Counted from the first letter of the stretch, positions 18,566 to 28,538 are shown. The stretch: DNA of 64,000 bases from Prochlorococcus sp. AG-347-L20 (GCA_003281225.1 QCCP01000001.1:62001-126000), one strand, 5' to 3'. Notes: generated by a model from the sequence alone, not told the origin. Numbers and translations: made by a program.

Positions 18566-18607
18566 GAAAAAGATTCGCTTGAGTCTTTTTATGATCTTAA
18601 CAGTAAG

Positions 18608-19837
18608 GTGTCTCATTCTTTATTATTAATATGCAATGGTCATGGAGAAGATGTAATCGCATCGGAAATAATAAAAAGATTACTAAAAAAAATAAAAAAT
18701 AAAAATATTGAAGTTTTGCCGTTAGTAGGAAATGGGGATGTATTTAATTCCATAAAATCAAGTAATTTTCGTAAAATAGGATATTTAAAACAGCTACCTA
18801 GTGGAGGTTTTAGTAATCAAAGTCTGAAGGGATTTGTGCTTGATTTGTTTGCAGGATTTTTAATCGATAATCTAAGAAATTTTCTACTCGTAAAACAGAA
18901 GTCAAAACATAACTGCAAAATTATCGCAGTTGGCGACTTCCTGCCATTACTTTACGCTTGGAGTTCAGAATGCGAATTTAGTTTCATTGGAACTCCCAAA
19001 AGTGATCATACTTGGAGTAGTGGGCCAGGTTGGGATTTAAGCGATTTTTATCATAAGTTGAAAGGTTCTGAATGGGATCCATGGGAAATGTTTTTAATGA
19101 AATCTCCAAGATGTAAAAATATAATTATGAGAGATAAAATTACAGCTAATAATTTGAATAAAAAAAATATTGATGCAAAATACTTGGGTAATCCAATGAT
19201 GGATTTTGTTAATGCAACAAACGAGAAGATATCAAATATTATTTCTTTTAAAAGGATTATTTTATTAGTTGGAAGTAGATACCCTGAAGCTCTTAAAAAT
19301 CTTGATAATTTTCTTAATTGTTTGAAAGATTTTGAGTTATCAAAGGATTTGGTAATACTTTTGCCTTTAAGCATTAATGCGAGTGTGATTCAAATTCAAA
19401 GTTATTTAAATAAATATGGTTTTATAAAACAGAGTAAAGTTAAATTTCTAATTGATGAAGATTCAGTATGGAAAAAAAAAGATCAATATGTAGTGATTGG
19501 AAAAGGTAAATTCAATTCATGGGCTAATATGGCAGAAGTTGGCTTGTCTAATGCAGGAACTGCTACAGAGCAAATTGCTGGCCTTGGAATTCCATCTCTT
19601 TCTCTTCCCGGACCTGGTCCACAATTTACAAAATCATTTGCAAAAAGGCAATCAAGATTATTGGGAGGTAGTGTTTTAGTTTGCGATAATAAAAAAATTC
19701 TTTTAAAACGTTTAAGTTTACTTCTGAAAAGAAAAGTTGATAGGTTAGAACAAACAAAAATTGGAAAAAAAAGAATGGGGGAATCCGGAGCAAGTAAGAA
19801 AATCGTAGATTCCATAAACCTTCATTTGTTATCTTAG
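18608..19837 (+). CDS. lipid-A-disaccharide-synthase-related glycosyltransferase
   Basis: A cyanobacterial LpxB-related protein of unknown substrate, probably a glycosyltransferase. Visible features are the N-terminal LLICNGHGEDVIASEII, a central KYLGNPMMDFVN, and donor-binding-like AEVGLSNAGTATEQIAGLGIPSLSLPGPGPQFT. The frame stays open upstream to 18425, but that part is antisense tRNA-Cys and cannot be protein. GTG at 18608 is the first in-frame start after the tRNA, immediately before the conserved sequence, giving 409 residues. Any promoter must lie within or beside the tRNA gene. Confidence 0.82.
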   Translation: MSHSLLLICNGHGEDVIASEIIKRLLKKIKNKNIEVLPLVGNGDVFNSIKSSNFRKIGYLKQLPSGGFSNQSLKGFVLDLFAGFLIDNLRNFLLVKQKSKHNCKIIAVGDFLPLLYAWSSECEFSFIGTPKSDHTWSSGPGWDLSDFYHKLKGSEWDPWEMFLMKSPRCKNIIMRDKITANNLNKKNIDAKYLGNPMMDFVNATNEKISNIISFKRIILLVGSRYPEALKNLDNFLNCLKDFELSKDLVILLPLSINASVIQIQSYLNKYGFIKQSKVKFLIDEDSVWKKKDQYVVIGKGKFNSWANMAEVGLSNAGTATEQIAGLGIPSLSLPGPGPQFTKSFAKRQSRLLGGSVLVCDNKKILLKRLSLLLKRKVDRLEQTKIGKKRMGESGASKKIVDSINLHLLS

Positions 19838-19872
19838 TAAATGGCACTAGCTTATTGATTATTAATTCTTTT

Positions 19873-20139
19873 ATGTATCCAATAAATGATCGGCAATATC
19901 TAAAAATTTGTGCAGAGATTGCAAAACTTATGAGTATAAGCTTATCTTCTGCTAAGAAGAAAGTAGAAATTCAAATTGCTAAAGAAAGCTCGAAAACTAT
20001 TCAAGAAAAAATACAAGTTGCGCAAAATGTCTTAAAAAATTGTGAAAAAAATGATCAAGATAAATTCAGTTCTTCAAGAATACTTGATAAGCTTATGGAA
20101 ACACTTGATGGTGAAGATAATTTTTTAACTGAAGATTGA
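19873..20139 (+). CDS. small conserved protein of unknown function
   Basis: An 88-residue soluble, helical, Lys-rich protein with no domain I recognise. ATG at 19873 begins MYPINDRQYLKICAEIAKLM; an upstream in-frame TTG at 19855 would add six residues but lacks support. The sequence has two amphipathic helices and an acidic tail ending LDGEDNFLTED. It lies 35 bp after the LpxB-like gene, probably cotranscribed, and is convergent with the exonuclease gene with 3 bp between. Confidence 0.65.
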   Translation: MYPINDRQYLKICAEIAKLMSISLSSAKKKVEIQIAKESSKTIQEKIQVAQNVLKNCEKNDQDKFSSSRILDKLMETLDGEDNFLTED

Positions 20140-20142
20140 TTC

Positions 20143-20778
20143 TTAATGTTCAAATATATTTGAAAATTTTAGAATATCTAAATCAGCATGTACAGAAACT
20201 GTTTCGAAACATTTTTGAGCTAATTCATATCTACCCTCTCTTTCTAAGATAGCTTTTAATTTATGCATAGCTTCAATTAAATATCTAACATCATTTGCTG
20301 CATAATCTAATTGATCTTTTGTTAAATCTTCGTTGCTACCCCAATCACTACTTTGCGAGCTTTTGTCCAGTTCAATACCTAACAACTCATTAATTAAATC
20401 CTTTAAACCGTGTTTATTTGTATAAGTTCTTGCCAACTTACTAGCAATTTTTGTACAAAAAATATTTTTTGTATTAATTTCAAGATTGCATTTTAGAGCT
20501 GCTATATCAAATCTCGCATAGTGAAATATTTTAGTAATTTTGTAATCTTCAAGAAGTGCTTTTAAATGAGGTGAAGAAGATGTATTTAGTTCGATTTTTA
20601 TACAGGATGTTCTTTTAAATTCATTACATATTTGTACTAAACAGAGTCTATCTCTTCCATGAATTAAGCCCATTGCTTCAGTGTCAATAGCTAGGTACGA
20701 TGATTTTTTGTAAAGATTGTATAAATCTACTGTTAAATCGCTATAAAGAAAATCAATATTTTTATTTTCAATAGTCAT
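20143..20778 (-). CDS. rnd: RNase D-type 3'-5' exonuclease
   Basis: Single-domain DEDDy exonuclease likely acting on RNA 3' ends. Motifs in order are AIDTEAMGLIHGRDRLCLVQI (DxE), FHYARFDIAALKC (second Asp), and DQLDYAANDVRYLIEAM (Tyr-x3-Asp). At 211 residues it lacks the HRDC domains of enterobacterial RNase D, as in other cyanobacteria. RNA rather than DNA as substrate is by family analogy. Confidence 0.88.
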   Translation of the reverse strand: MTIENKNIDFLYSDLTVDLYNLYKKSSYLAIDTEAMGLIHGRDRLCLVQICNEFKRTSCIKIELNTSSSPHLKALLEDYKITKIFHYARFDIAALKCNLEINTKNIFCTKIASKLARTYTNKHGLKDLINELLGIELDKSSQSSDWGSNEDLTKDQLDYAANDVRYLIEAMHKLKAILEREGRYELAQKCFETVSVHADLDILKFSNIFEH

Positions 20779-20886
20779 TTTTAATAAGTATTTAAGGTAA
20801 TTTAAAATTTAGAATATTACTTAAGATTTTATTTAATTAAGAATTTTTATCTAATAGGAACATTTTACAGAATAATTCTAAAAAAT

Positions 20887-20892
20887 TATAAT
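20887..20892 (+). promoter_or_regulatory. putative -10 element upstream of the 20943 gene
   Basis: TATAAT lies 51 bp before the ATG at 20943. A weak TTTTAC sits at 20863-20868 with 18-bp spacing. Confidence 0.4.
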
Positions 20893-20942
20893 ATGATGTA
20901 ACTTTAATTTTTATTCTCAAGTTACTAGAAAAAAATTATTTA

Positions 20943-21500
20943 ATGTCATATTCCTTAAATTCAACATTATTGCTGACAATTCTCTTGGCCATAGGATTAT
21001 TTTTTTTTCTTAGGGCTTCCAGTAAAGATAGAACAACCATCGTTGAGATTTCATCTTCTCAAAAGCCAATTAAGGTGTTAAATGGTTTATGTGAATGGCT
21101 TAATTTGCGGGGATGGAAGCAAACAGGAGGGGATTTTGAACAAAGAATTTTAATATTCAAGGGTCAAGTTGTTTCTAGTAAATTTTTAGCAATTTTTTTA
21201 GGTATCCTTGGTGGTTTTGGTTGTTGTGCTTTGGGATTAGTAATTATTCAAATATATCCTGAATTAAGTTGGTGGCCTATTCTTTTAGGATTAATTGGTG
21301 GCCCTTTGTCTGGAATTGTTTATTTTAAAAAATCAGCAAGAGAGGAGAAATTTGAATTAAGGTTGATCAATGAAAATGACAATGAGTCTACTTTCATGAG
21401 GCTAAGAGCGCATAGGGATGAATTAATCTCTTTAGAAAATGAACTTGGAGAAAAACTGCAATTGAAAAGTGATGGTTCTTTATTTAAAACACCTATTTAA
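20943..21500 (+). CDS. membrane protein, cofactor assembly of complex C subunit B-like (CCB2/CCB4, DUF2930)
   Basis: Probably a cyanobacterial relative of plastid CCB2/CCB4, which help attach heme c(n) to cytochrome b6. The 185-residue protein has an N-terminal membrane helix (LLLTILLAIGLFFFLRAS) followed by KDRTT, and a hydrophobic hairpin around residues 80-130. A WLNLRGWKQTGGDFEQ soluble segment separates them. The match is from memory of the family pattern, not a search. It stands alone and is convergent with hemF, 28 bp apart. Confidence 0.6.
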   Translation: MSYSLNSTLLLTILLAIGLFFFLRASSKDRTTIVEISSSQKPIKVLNGLCEWLNLRGWKQTGGDFEQRILIFKGQVVSSKFLAIFLGILGGFGCCALGLVIIQIYPELSWWPILLGLIGGPLSGIVYFKKSAREEKFELRLINENDNESTFMRLRAHRDELISLENELGEKLQLKSDGSLFKTPI

Positions 21501-21528
21501 GATACTTTAAAATTTTATTCGATAATTT

Positions 21529-22557
21529 TTAATCAAAAATATTATTCTCTATACAGAATTTCTCTAAATCTTTATCATTTAACCAATCTTGGGGTTTTGT
21601 AAAAATTGATGTGAGAAATTCCTCTCGAGAACCCTTTTTAGCTTTATATCCATATTCCCATCTAGCTGAAGGCGGTAAGGACATTAATATAGATTCAGTT
21701 CTGCCGTTTGTTTGTAGTCCAAAAATCGTCCCTCTATCCCAAACTAAATTGAATTCGACATATCTACCTCTTCGATATAGCTGGAATTCTCTTTCCTTTG
21801 ATGAATATGTTTGAGAAGCTCTTTTTTCAATAATGGGCAAATATGAAGGAAGGAATGCTTGCCCACAGTTTTCCGCTAAAGAAAATAAATTATCCCAATT
21901 TAAATTAGATCTGCCAATATTTTGTGAAGCTTTTGATGCCTCTCCATTTTGATTGTTTCCTCTATAAATATCACCTGAACCATCTTGATAATCATAAAAA
22001 ATACCTCCTATGCCTCTAGATTCATTTCTATGCTTTAAGAAGAAATATTCATCACACCATGGTTTGAAAACTTTATGCAAATCTTGATCAACTTTCTCAC
22101 AAGCTTTTTTATGCTCTTTATGAAAATTCCTTACATCAGAAAGGTATGGATAAAAAGGGGTTAAATCTGCACCTCCTCCAAACCACCAAACAGGACCAGC
22201 TTCGAAATATCGATAATTCAGATGAACTGTAGGAATATAGGGATTCTTAGGGTGTAAAACCATTGAAGTTCCTGTAGCAAACCATTCATGACCTTTTGCT
22301 TCGGGTCTTTGGGAGATTATAGATTGAGGTAATTCTTTTCCCTGTACTTCAGAGAAATTTACTCCTGCTTGCTCAAAAATAGAACCATTTTTCAATACTC
22401 TTGATCTTCCACCGCCACCTTCGTCTCTTAGCCAGGATTCTTCTGTAAATTTTCCTTTACCATCTACATTTTCAAGTCCTGAACAAATTTTGTCTTGTAG
22501 AGTTAATAAGAGATTTTTAGTTTTTTCTCTCGAGTTTTTAGGAGGTTCTCTGAACAT
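21529..22557 (-). CDS. hemF: coproporphyrinogen III oxidase, aerobic
   Basis: Oxygen-dependent decarboxylation of coproporphyrinogen III to protoporphyrinogen IX in heme and chlorophyll synthesis. The 342-residue protein shows [37 protein letters not shown], and the signature [20 protein letters not shown]. It also has [18 protein letters not shown] and the late [17 protein letters not shown]. It is complete and in a single-gene setting. Confidence 0.97.
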   Translation of the reverse strand: MFREPPKNSREKTKNLLLTLQDKICSGLENVDGKGKFTEESWLRDEGGGGRSRVLKNGSIFEQAGVNFSEVQGKELPQSIISQRPEAKGHEWFATGTSMVLHPKNPYIPTVHLNYRYFEAGPVWWFGGGADLTPFYPYLSDVRNFHKEHKKACEKVDQDLHKVFKPWCDEYFFLKHRNESRGIGGIFYDYQDGSGDIYRGNNQNGEASKASQNIGRSNLNWDNLFSLAENCGQAFLPSYLPIIEKRASQTYSSKEREFQLYRRGRYVEFNLVWDRGTIFGLQTNGRTESILMSLPPSARWEYGYKAKKGSREEFLTSIFTKPQDWLNDKDLEKFCIENNIFD

Positions 22558-22716
22558 GTATTTAGTAAATCTTGAAGAAAAAAATTTTTTGGTTAATTAT
22601 AAGTTTCCCTTTATAATTTCTCTTAGGGGGTCCTTATTGCCTATTATTTGATAGTTCGACATAGTTCTTAATCTTTTTAAACTGTCGACTAAAATGTCAA
22701 AATATTTAAAAATTTA

Positions 22717-23781
22717 ATGACCACAATAGAAGATGCGAATTTTGCTTTACAAAAAGTTCTAGATGCTGGATCACAGAAAAATGTAATTGAATTAGCTTGG
22801 ATTAAAAATGTAAGAGTAACTATACCGAGAGTAATCGTAACATTATCATTACCATCGTTTGCAAATTCACAGAGAGATAGAATTGTACAACAGGTTAGAG
22901 GGGTACTACTGGATTTTGAAGATATTGATGATGTTCAAATAGAGATAGATAATAATCCTTCCAAAACAGAATCCAAAAATCAAAGTAAAGGGCCTGAGTT
23001 GCAGAAGATTGATGGGATTCGGCATATCATAGCCGTTAGTAGTGGTAAAGGTGGAGTTGGAAAAAGTACCATTGCAGTTAATCTCGCTTGTTCTCTAGCT
23101 AAATTAGGCTTAAAAACTGGTTTGCTGGATGCGGATATATATGGGCCTAATACTCCCTCAATGATGGGAGTTGCCGAACAGAATCCAAAGGTTACAGAAG
23201 GTAGTGGCAGTGATCAAAGGTTAATACCAATAAATAAATATGGAATTTCATTGGTATCTATGGGTTTTCTCATAGAAGAAGGTCAGCCAGTTATATGGAG
23301 AGGACCAATGCTTAATAGTATTATTCGACAATTTTTGTACCAAGTTGAATGGAATAATCTTGATTTTCTGGTTATTGACTTACCTCCAGGAACGGGAGAT
23401 GCTCAAATATCTCTTTCTCAATCTGTTCCTATAACTGGAGCTATTGTTGTCACCACTCCTCAACAAGTATCTTTGCAAGATGCAAGGAGGGGATTAGCAA
23501 TGTTTAAACAACTCGGAGTGCCGTTACTGGGAATTGTAGAAAATATGTCAGTATTTATTCCGCCGGATATGCCAAGTAAAAAATATGAAATTTTTGGTAA
23601 AGGTGGAGGTCAAATGTTAGCTAAAGAAAATGATTTACCATTATTAGCCCAAATTCCTATTGAAATACCTCTCGTTGATGAAAGCAATAGAGGTGTACCA
23701 ATCTCAATAAGCCAGCCTAATAAAGATAGTTCTATTGCTTTCTGTAATTTAGCCCAATTAGTTAAGAGTAAATTTTGTTAA
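22717..23781 (+). CDS. mrp: Mrp/NBP35-family iron-sulfur cluster carrier ATPase
   Basis: P-loop ATPase that carries and transfers Fe-S clusters. An N-terminal DUF59/MIP18 domain (residues 1-90) precedes the ATPase. The deviant Walker A SSGKGGVGKSTIAVNLAC is at about 109-126, with LLDADIYGPNTPSMMG and VIDLPPGTGDAQISLSQ. The CxxC cluster motif that follows in many Mrp proteins is replaced here by FIPPDMPSKKYEIFGKGGG. In that segment cysteines are absent, as in some cyanobacterial forms. It is followed 7 bp later by rodA. Confidence 0.94.
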   Translation: MTTIEDANFALQKVLDAGSQKNVIELAWIKNVRVTIPRVIVTLSLPSFANSQRDRIVQQVRGVLLDFEDIDDVQIEIDNNPSKTESKNQSKGPELQKIDGIRHIIAVSSGKGGVGKSTIAVNLACSLAKLGLKTGLLDADIYGPNTPSMMGVAEQNPKVTEGSGSDQRLIPINKYGISLVSMGFLIEEGQPVIWRGPMLNSIIRQFLYQVEWNNLDFLVIDLPPGTGDAQISLSQSVPITGAIVVTTPQQVSLQDARRGLAMFKQLGVPLLGIVENMSVFIPPDMPSKKYEIFGKGGGQMLAKENDLPLLAQIPIEIPLVDESNRGVPISISQPNKDSSIAFCNLAQLVKSKFC

Positions 23782-23788
23782 TAGATAA

Positions 23789-25060
23789 TTGATGTTTAGG
23801 AGAATTTCTTTATTAAATAAGAGAGGATTTTTCCTAAAAAAAGATAACTTTAATAGAGGTTTTTTATTTTCTCCATTACTTATAATTCCCCTGTTTTTGG
23901 TGATTATTTCGGGTTTATTAATAAAAAGTATTCAGGGTGATTTTTTAGTATCGAATTATTTAAGTCATATTCTTACTGGTTTTTTAGGTTATTTTATAGC
24001 ATTTTTTATATCTTATATACCGTTAGAGAGATTAAGAAAGTATTTGGTACCATTTTATTTGTGTACTTTAATATCCTTATTACTAATATATTTTTTTGGG
24101 ATATCAGTTTCTGGAGCTCAAAGGTGGTTAAACTTGGGGATCTTTTCTTTTCAGCCTTCAGAAGTAGCTAAACTAAGTACTGTATTAACTCTTGCTTTAG
24201 TACTCGACAAAAAAATAATTTGCACAATGAGGGACTTAATGTTGCCCTTATTAGTAGTAGTTATTCCTTGGTTATTGGTTTTCTTTCAGCCGGACTTAGG
24301 TACATCTTTAGTTTTACTTGTTTTGACAGGTGTGATGCTCTATTGGTCGCAAATGCCCATAGAGTGGATTTTGATACTAGTATTTTGTCTTGTCACTTCT
24401 ATATTGTATTTGACCTTACCAACTCTTCTTGTTTTCTGGATTCCATTTATAGGATATCTTGCTTATAGATCTTCGAGAAAGAAAATTATTTTTCCTGCTA
24501 TCGCTATTTCTTTCCATTTATTAGTGGCAAAATTGACACCATTTTTGTGGCAATATGGCTTAAAAGAATATCAAAAAGATAGATTAGTTTTATTTTTAGA
24601 TCCAAATAGAGATCCATTAGGTGGTGGATATCATTTGATACAGAGTAAAATTGCAATTGGTTCTGGAGGATTATTGGGGACTGGTTTACTAAAAGGTAAG
24701 CTGACTAATTTGCAATTTATACCAGAACAACATACTGATTTTATATTCAGTGCTTTAGGGGAAGAATTGGGTTTTGTGGGGTGCATAGTAGTTTTATTTT
24801 TGTTCTTTTTTTTGATTAAAAAACTTATTAATACAGCAACAATTGCCAGGACTAACTTTGAATCTCTAATTGTTATTGGAATAGCCTCAACTTTTTTATT
24901 CCAAATAATTATTAACTTATTTATGACTATTGGATTAGGACCAGTTACTGGAATTCCCTTACCTTTTATGAGCTATGGTCGAACGTCATTGGTGACTAAT
25001 TTTATATCTATTGGATTTGTTTTATCTATATTAAAACGTTCTAGATCACTAAGAATTTGA
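23789..25060 (+). CDS. rodA: rod-shape/cell-division SEDS protein (RodA)
   Basis: SEDS-family peptidoglycan glycosyltransferase, an integral membrane protein. The 423-residue sequence has about 10 membrane segments and family motifs SGAQRWLNLGIFSFQPSEVAK, FFQPDLGTSLVLLV, DPNRDPLGGGYHLIQSKIAI and the late PFMSYGRTSLVTNFISIG. RodA rather than FtsW is favoured by the SG-AQRWL and LGGGYH forms, but the split is not certain. The stop codon overlaps the start of the histidine kinase gene by one base. Confidence 0.9.
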   Translation: MMFRRISLLNKRGFFLKKDNFNRGFLFSPLLIIPLFLVIISGLLIKSIQGDFLVSNYLSHILTGFLGYFIAFFISYIPLERLRKYLVPFYLCTLISLLLIYFFGISVSGAQRWLNLGIFSFQPSEVAKLSTVLTLALVLDKKIICTMRDLMLPLLVVVIPWLLVFFQPDLGTSLVLLVLTGVMLYWSQMPIEWILILVFCLVTSILYLTLPTLLVFWIPFIGYLAYRSSRKKIIFPAIAISFHLLVAKLTPFLWQYGLKEYQKDRLVLFLDPNRDPLGGGYHLIQSKIAIGSGGLLGTGLLKGKLTNLQFIPEQHTDFIFSALGEELGFVGCIVVLFLFFFLIKKLINTATIARTNFESLIVIGIASTFLFQIIINLFMTIGLGPVTGIPLPFMSYGRTSLVTNFISIGFVLSILKRSRSLRI

Positions 25061-26424
25061 TGAAATCACAAATAACTATAAAAAAAATTCAAGAGCTTTT
25101 GATTAAAGGAGTTAAAAATATATATGTGGATGATGATACATCCAGAAGAATGTGGTGGGCTTCTTTAGAAGTTATTCAAAAAGATTTCCTCTCTCAGAAT
25201 TATAAACAGGGGGGGGTATGGGTTGCCTCGCCTTTGCCAGCTTTTAATGATAAAAAATTTTTAAATCAACTGCATGGATGGCTTTGGTCTCCTGAAGGGT
25301 TCCCATACTTTCAAAATGAGAATGCAGGTTTTTTACCAGTCAATAATTCAGAAAAGATAAAAAACGATTTCGATTTAATTAGTAATTATAAAGTCTTAAA
25401 CCTTTGTCAAGAAGATGGCTATGAACCTTTTTTGATGATAATCACTCCAAATTTTCAATGCGTATTATCAATTGTAGGAGAAAAAGATAAGAAAATTCTA
25501 TTAATGAAGTGTGATGAAGAGAGCCTTAAACGTTCAATTGAATTAATGCATGCAAAATTAAATCAAGAAAATTATGAGGAAGGAGTAAAATTTCGAAATG
25601 CAATCAATAACTTAGGTAATCTTAATGTTAATAATCAATTTGAAAAATTATTTTGGCCAATATTATCGGCAAAATTAGCAAAGATTACGCCAAATCATAC
25701 TATACAGAATTCTGTGAAAAATGATGAAAAAAATGTGCAAATAACTGAAGCAAAATTATTACGTGCAATTTCTCATGAAGTAAGAACTCCTTTGGCAACA
25801 ATAAGAACCTTAATAGGTTCTACTTTAAAAAAATATAAAATGGATGAATCAATGAGAAATCGTTTAATTCAAATAGATAATGAATGTAATGAACAAATTG
25901 ATAGGTTTGGTTTAATCTTTAATGCAGCAGAATTAGTTGGTAATGAAGTGCCATCATTGAATAACTTGGCGAAAATTAATTTAGCCGAAATTTTCAAAAA
26001 GCTTGCTCCTTTATGGAATAAACAATTAAACCGACGTGGTATTTCTTTGAAGATAGATATCCCCAAACAACTTCCACAAATTTTGAGTGATTCTGAAAAA
26101 TTAGAATTAATGTTAAGAGGATTAATTGATAAAAATACTAGAGGATTAAAAGAAGGTAGTACATTAATATTAGAATTAAGACCAGCTGGTCAAAAACTCA
26201 AACTTCAACTCAAAGTACAAAAATTAGATAACAATCAAAAAGAAAATTTAAAAAAAGATAACGGTTCTGATATTGGCCCTGTTTTAAATTGGAACCCTCA
26301 AACTGGAAGTTTACAACTTAGTCAAAATGCCACTCAAAAGTTGTTAGCTAGTTTAGGAGGGCATGTCACACAAAGACGTGATACAGGTTTGACAGTATTT
26401 TTTCCGATTTCAGATTCAAAATAA
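25060..26424 (+). CDS. sensor histidine kinase-like protein with weak ATP-binding motifs
   Basis: A soluble two-component kinase-like protein. The ATG at 25060 overlaps the rodA TGA, giving 454 residues. Residues 1-220 are an unassigned sensor region with an aromatic-rich RRMWWASLEV and QLHGWLWSPEGFPYF. A normal H-box follows (LLRAISHEVRTPLATIRTL, phosphoacceptor near His239). The catalytic domain is altered: the N-box reads LMLRGLIDKNTRG without the usual Asn, and the G-box is TGSLQLSQNA. No response regulator is adjacent. A run of eight G bases lies in codons 50-53. Confidence 0.8.
   Translation: MKSQITIKKIQELLIKGVKNIYVDDDTSRRMWWASLEVIQKDFLSQNYKQGGVWVASPLPAFNDKKFLNQLHGWLWSPEGFPYFQNENAGFLPVNNSEKIKNDFDLISNYKVLNLCQEDGYEPFLMIITPNFQCVLSIVGEKDKKILLMKCDEESLKRSIELMHAKLNQENYEEGVKFRNAINNLGNLNVNNQFEKLFWPILSAKLAKITPNHTIQNSVKNDEKNVQITEAKLLRAISHEVRTPLATIRTLIGSTLKKYKMDESMRNRLIQIDNECNEQIDRFGLIFNAAELVGNEVPSLNNLAKINLAEIFKKLAPLWNKQLNRRGISLKIDIPKQLPQILSDSEKLELMLRGLIDKNTRGLKEGSTLILELRPAGQKLKLQLKVQKLDNNQKENLKKDNGSDIGPVLNWNPQTGSLQLSQNATQKLLASLGGHVTQRRDTGLTVFFPISDSK
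25209..25216 (+). repeat. G8 homopolymer inside the histidine kinase gene
   Basis: Eight consecutive G residues in the coding strand, within the codons for Gln-Gly-Gly-Val near residue 50. It is exceptional in such AT-rich DNA, and a one-base slip would truncate the kinase. Confidence 0.9.
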
Positions 26425-26535
26425 AATGAGAAACAAGTTTTCCATATATTAAATAATGTAGAAAATTTGCTATGAATTTTGAATTTTGCAAAATATGAAT
26501 GCTAGTTTCTTATAAGAAATAACTCAAAATCTAGG

Positions 26536-26958
26536 ATGACTGAAACTTTAGTTGGTCAATTTCCAAAGCATATAGGAAGTACTGGGGGTTTATTAAACTC
26601 AGCAGAAACCGAAGAAAAATATGCAATTGTATGGAAAAGTTCCAAGGAACAAGCATTTGAATTGCCCACCGGTGGAGCAGCCATAATGCATGAAGGTGAT
26701 AATTTAATGTACTTTGCTAGAAAAGAACAATGTCTTGCATTAGGGACACAATTAAGAGCTTTCAAACCAAGAATTGAAGATTTTAAAATCTACCGCATTT
26801 TTCCAGGTGGTGATATTGAATTTTTACACCCCAAAGATGGTGTTTTCCCTGAAAAAGTAAATGAAGGCAGAGAGAAAGTAGGTCATAATCCTAGAAGAAT
26901 AGGTGAGAATCCTAATCCAGCTGGTTTGAAATTTACAACTAAGAATACTTTTGATTAA
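26536..26958 (+). CDS. psaD: photosystem I subunit II
   Basis: Stromal-side PSI subunit that docks ferredoxin. The 140-residue protein carries [54 protein letters not shown] and the basic [17 protein letters not shown]. The C-terminal [17 protein letters not shown] is also present. It is the normal cyanobacterial length. It has its own 111-bp upstream region and is followed by a separate trpE promoter. Confidence 0.98.
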   Translation: MTETLVGQFPKHIGSTGGLLNSAETEEKYAIVWKSSKEQAFELPTGGAAIMHEGDNLMYFARKEQCLALGTQLRAFKPRIEDFKIYRIFPGGDIEFLHPKDGVFPEKVNEGREKVGHNPRRIGENPNPAGLKFTTKNTFD

Positions 26959-26969
26959 CTTCTTTAAAG

Positions 26970-26998
26970 TTGATATAAAAGAAGAAAATAATTATAAT
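26970..26998 (+). promoter_or_regulatory. putative sigma70-type promoter of trpE
   Basis: TTGATA (26970-26975), a 17-bp spacer and TATAAT (26993-26998) form a near-consensus promoter ending 19 bp before the trpE ATG. The predicted leader is only about 12 nt, too short for attenuation. Confidence 0.55.
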
Positions 26999-27017
26999 TT
27001 GGGCTGACATTATTAAT

Positions 27018-28538
27018 ATGATCAGCTCACAAAAAGATAGTTTTTTAAAGGCTTACAAAGAAGGTAAAAATTTTATACCTATAGTTGAAACTTGGCCAGC
27101 AGATTTAGAGACTCCATTATCGACTTGGTTAAAATTATCTTCAAAAGATTCCCATGGTGTTTTTCTTGAATCTGTTGAAGGTGGGGAGAATCTGGGTAGG
27201 TGGAGTATTGTTGCTACTCAACCTCTTTGGGAAGCCGTTTGTTATGGAGAAGAAATAATTAAAACTTGGAATAATGGCACAACTGAAACACATAAAGGTG
27301 ATCCTTTTGATATTTTGAGAAGCTGGACAAACGAATACAAGTCAACCATGGTTGATGAATTACCCTCAATTGGACAGTTATATGGCTCTTGGGGTTATGA
27401 ATTAATAAATCGAATAGAACCAAGCGTTCCAATAAATGAAAAAGTAGAAAACAATATCCCTTATGGCTCCTGGATGTTTTTTGATCAGATAGTTGTTTTT
27501 GATCAAATAAAAAGATGTATTACTGCAGTGGTTTATGCAGATACAACTTCTACAAAAGAGTGCGAAATTGAAGAGTTGTATTTAAACTCAATTTCTAAAA
27601 TTAAGAAAACTAGAAATTTAATGAGAGTTCCTCTTAAAGAAAATGAGTTTTTAGATTGGAATGAAAATGAGAATTTGAATTTAAATCTAGAAAGTAATTG
27701 GAAGAAAAAAGATTTTGAGGATGCAGTTCTCTCTGCAAAAGAATACATAAGAAAGGGAGATATCTTCCAAATAGTTATTAGTCAGAGATTCCAAACTCAA
27801 GTCAATAATGATCCCTTTAATTTATATAGAAGTCTGAGAATGGTTAATCCATCTCCATATATGTCATTTTTTGATTTTGGCTCATGGTATCTGATAGGTT
27901 CAAGTCCTGAAGTCATGGTTAAAGCAGAAAAAAATAAAAATAGTCAGATTGTTGCAAGCTTAAGACCGATAGCTGGAACTAGACCTAGAGGTATTGATAA
28001 TCAGCAAGACTTGGAATTAGAAAAGGAATTATTAAAAGATCCAAAAGAGATAGCTGAGCATGTAATGCTAATTGATCTTGGGAGAAATGATCTTGGAAGA
28101 GTTTGTGAAATTGGTACTGTCAAGGTCAAGGATTTAATGGTTATTGAGAAATATTCACATGTTATGCATATAGTCAGTCAAGTTGAGGGAATCTTAAAAA
28201 ACAATGCTGATGTATGGGATTTGCTCAAAGCATCCTTTCCCGCTGGGACAGTAACTGGCGCTCCAAAAATAAGAGCTATGCAGTTGATTAAGCACTTTGA
28301 AAAAGATGCTAGAGGACCTTATGCAGGTGTATACGGATCTATTGATATTAATGGCGCATTAAATACAGCAATTACAATAAGAACTATGATAGTTAAACCC
28401 TCAATAGATGGGAAATATGATGTTTCAGTGCAAGCAGGAGCTGGAATAGTTGCTGATTCTTTTCCTGAAAATGAATATCAAGAGACGATAAATAAAGCAA
28501 AGGGGATACTAAAAGCACTAGCCTGTTTGGGTAAATAA
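27018..28538 (+). CDS. trpE: anthranilate synthase component I
   Basis: Converts chorismate and ammonia or glutamine to anthranilate, first step of tryptophan synthesis. The 506-residue protein has an N-terminal regulatory domain with [18 protein letters not shown] (the ESxxxGxxxGRYS tryptophan-site pattern). The catalytic end carries [38 protein letters not shown] and [14 protein letters not shown]. The length and Ser-rich inhibitor site favour TrpE over PabB. The next gene starts at the base after its stop. Confidence 0.94.
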   Translation: MISSQKDSFLKAYKEGKNFIPIVETWPADLETPLSTWLKLSSKDSHGVFLESVEGGENLGRWSIVATQPLWEAVCYGEEIIKTWNNGTTETHKGDPFDILRSWTNEYKSTMVDELPSIGQLYGSWGYELINRIEPSVPINEKVENNIPYGSWMFFDQIVVFDQIKRCITAVVYADTTSTKECEIEELYLNSISKIKKTRNLMRVPLKENEFLDWNENENLNLNLESNWKKKDFEDAVLSAKEYIRKGDIFQIVISQRFQTQVNNDPFNLYRSLRMVNPSPYMSFFDFGSWYLIGSSPEVMVKAEKNKNSQIVASLRPIAGTRPRGIDNQQDLELEKELLKDPKEIAEHVMLIDLGRNDLGRVCEIGTVKVKDLMVIEKYSHVMHIVSQVEGILKNNADVWDLLKASFPAGTVTGAPKIRAMQLIKHFEKDARGPYAGVYGSIDINGALNTAITIRTMIVKPSIDGKYDVSVQAGAGIVADSFPENEYQETINKAKGILKALACLGK

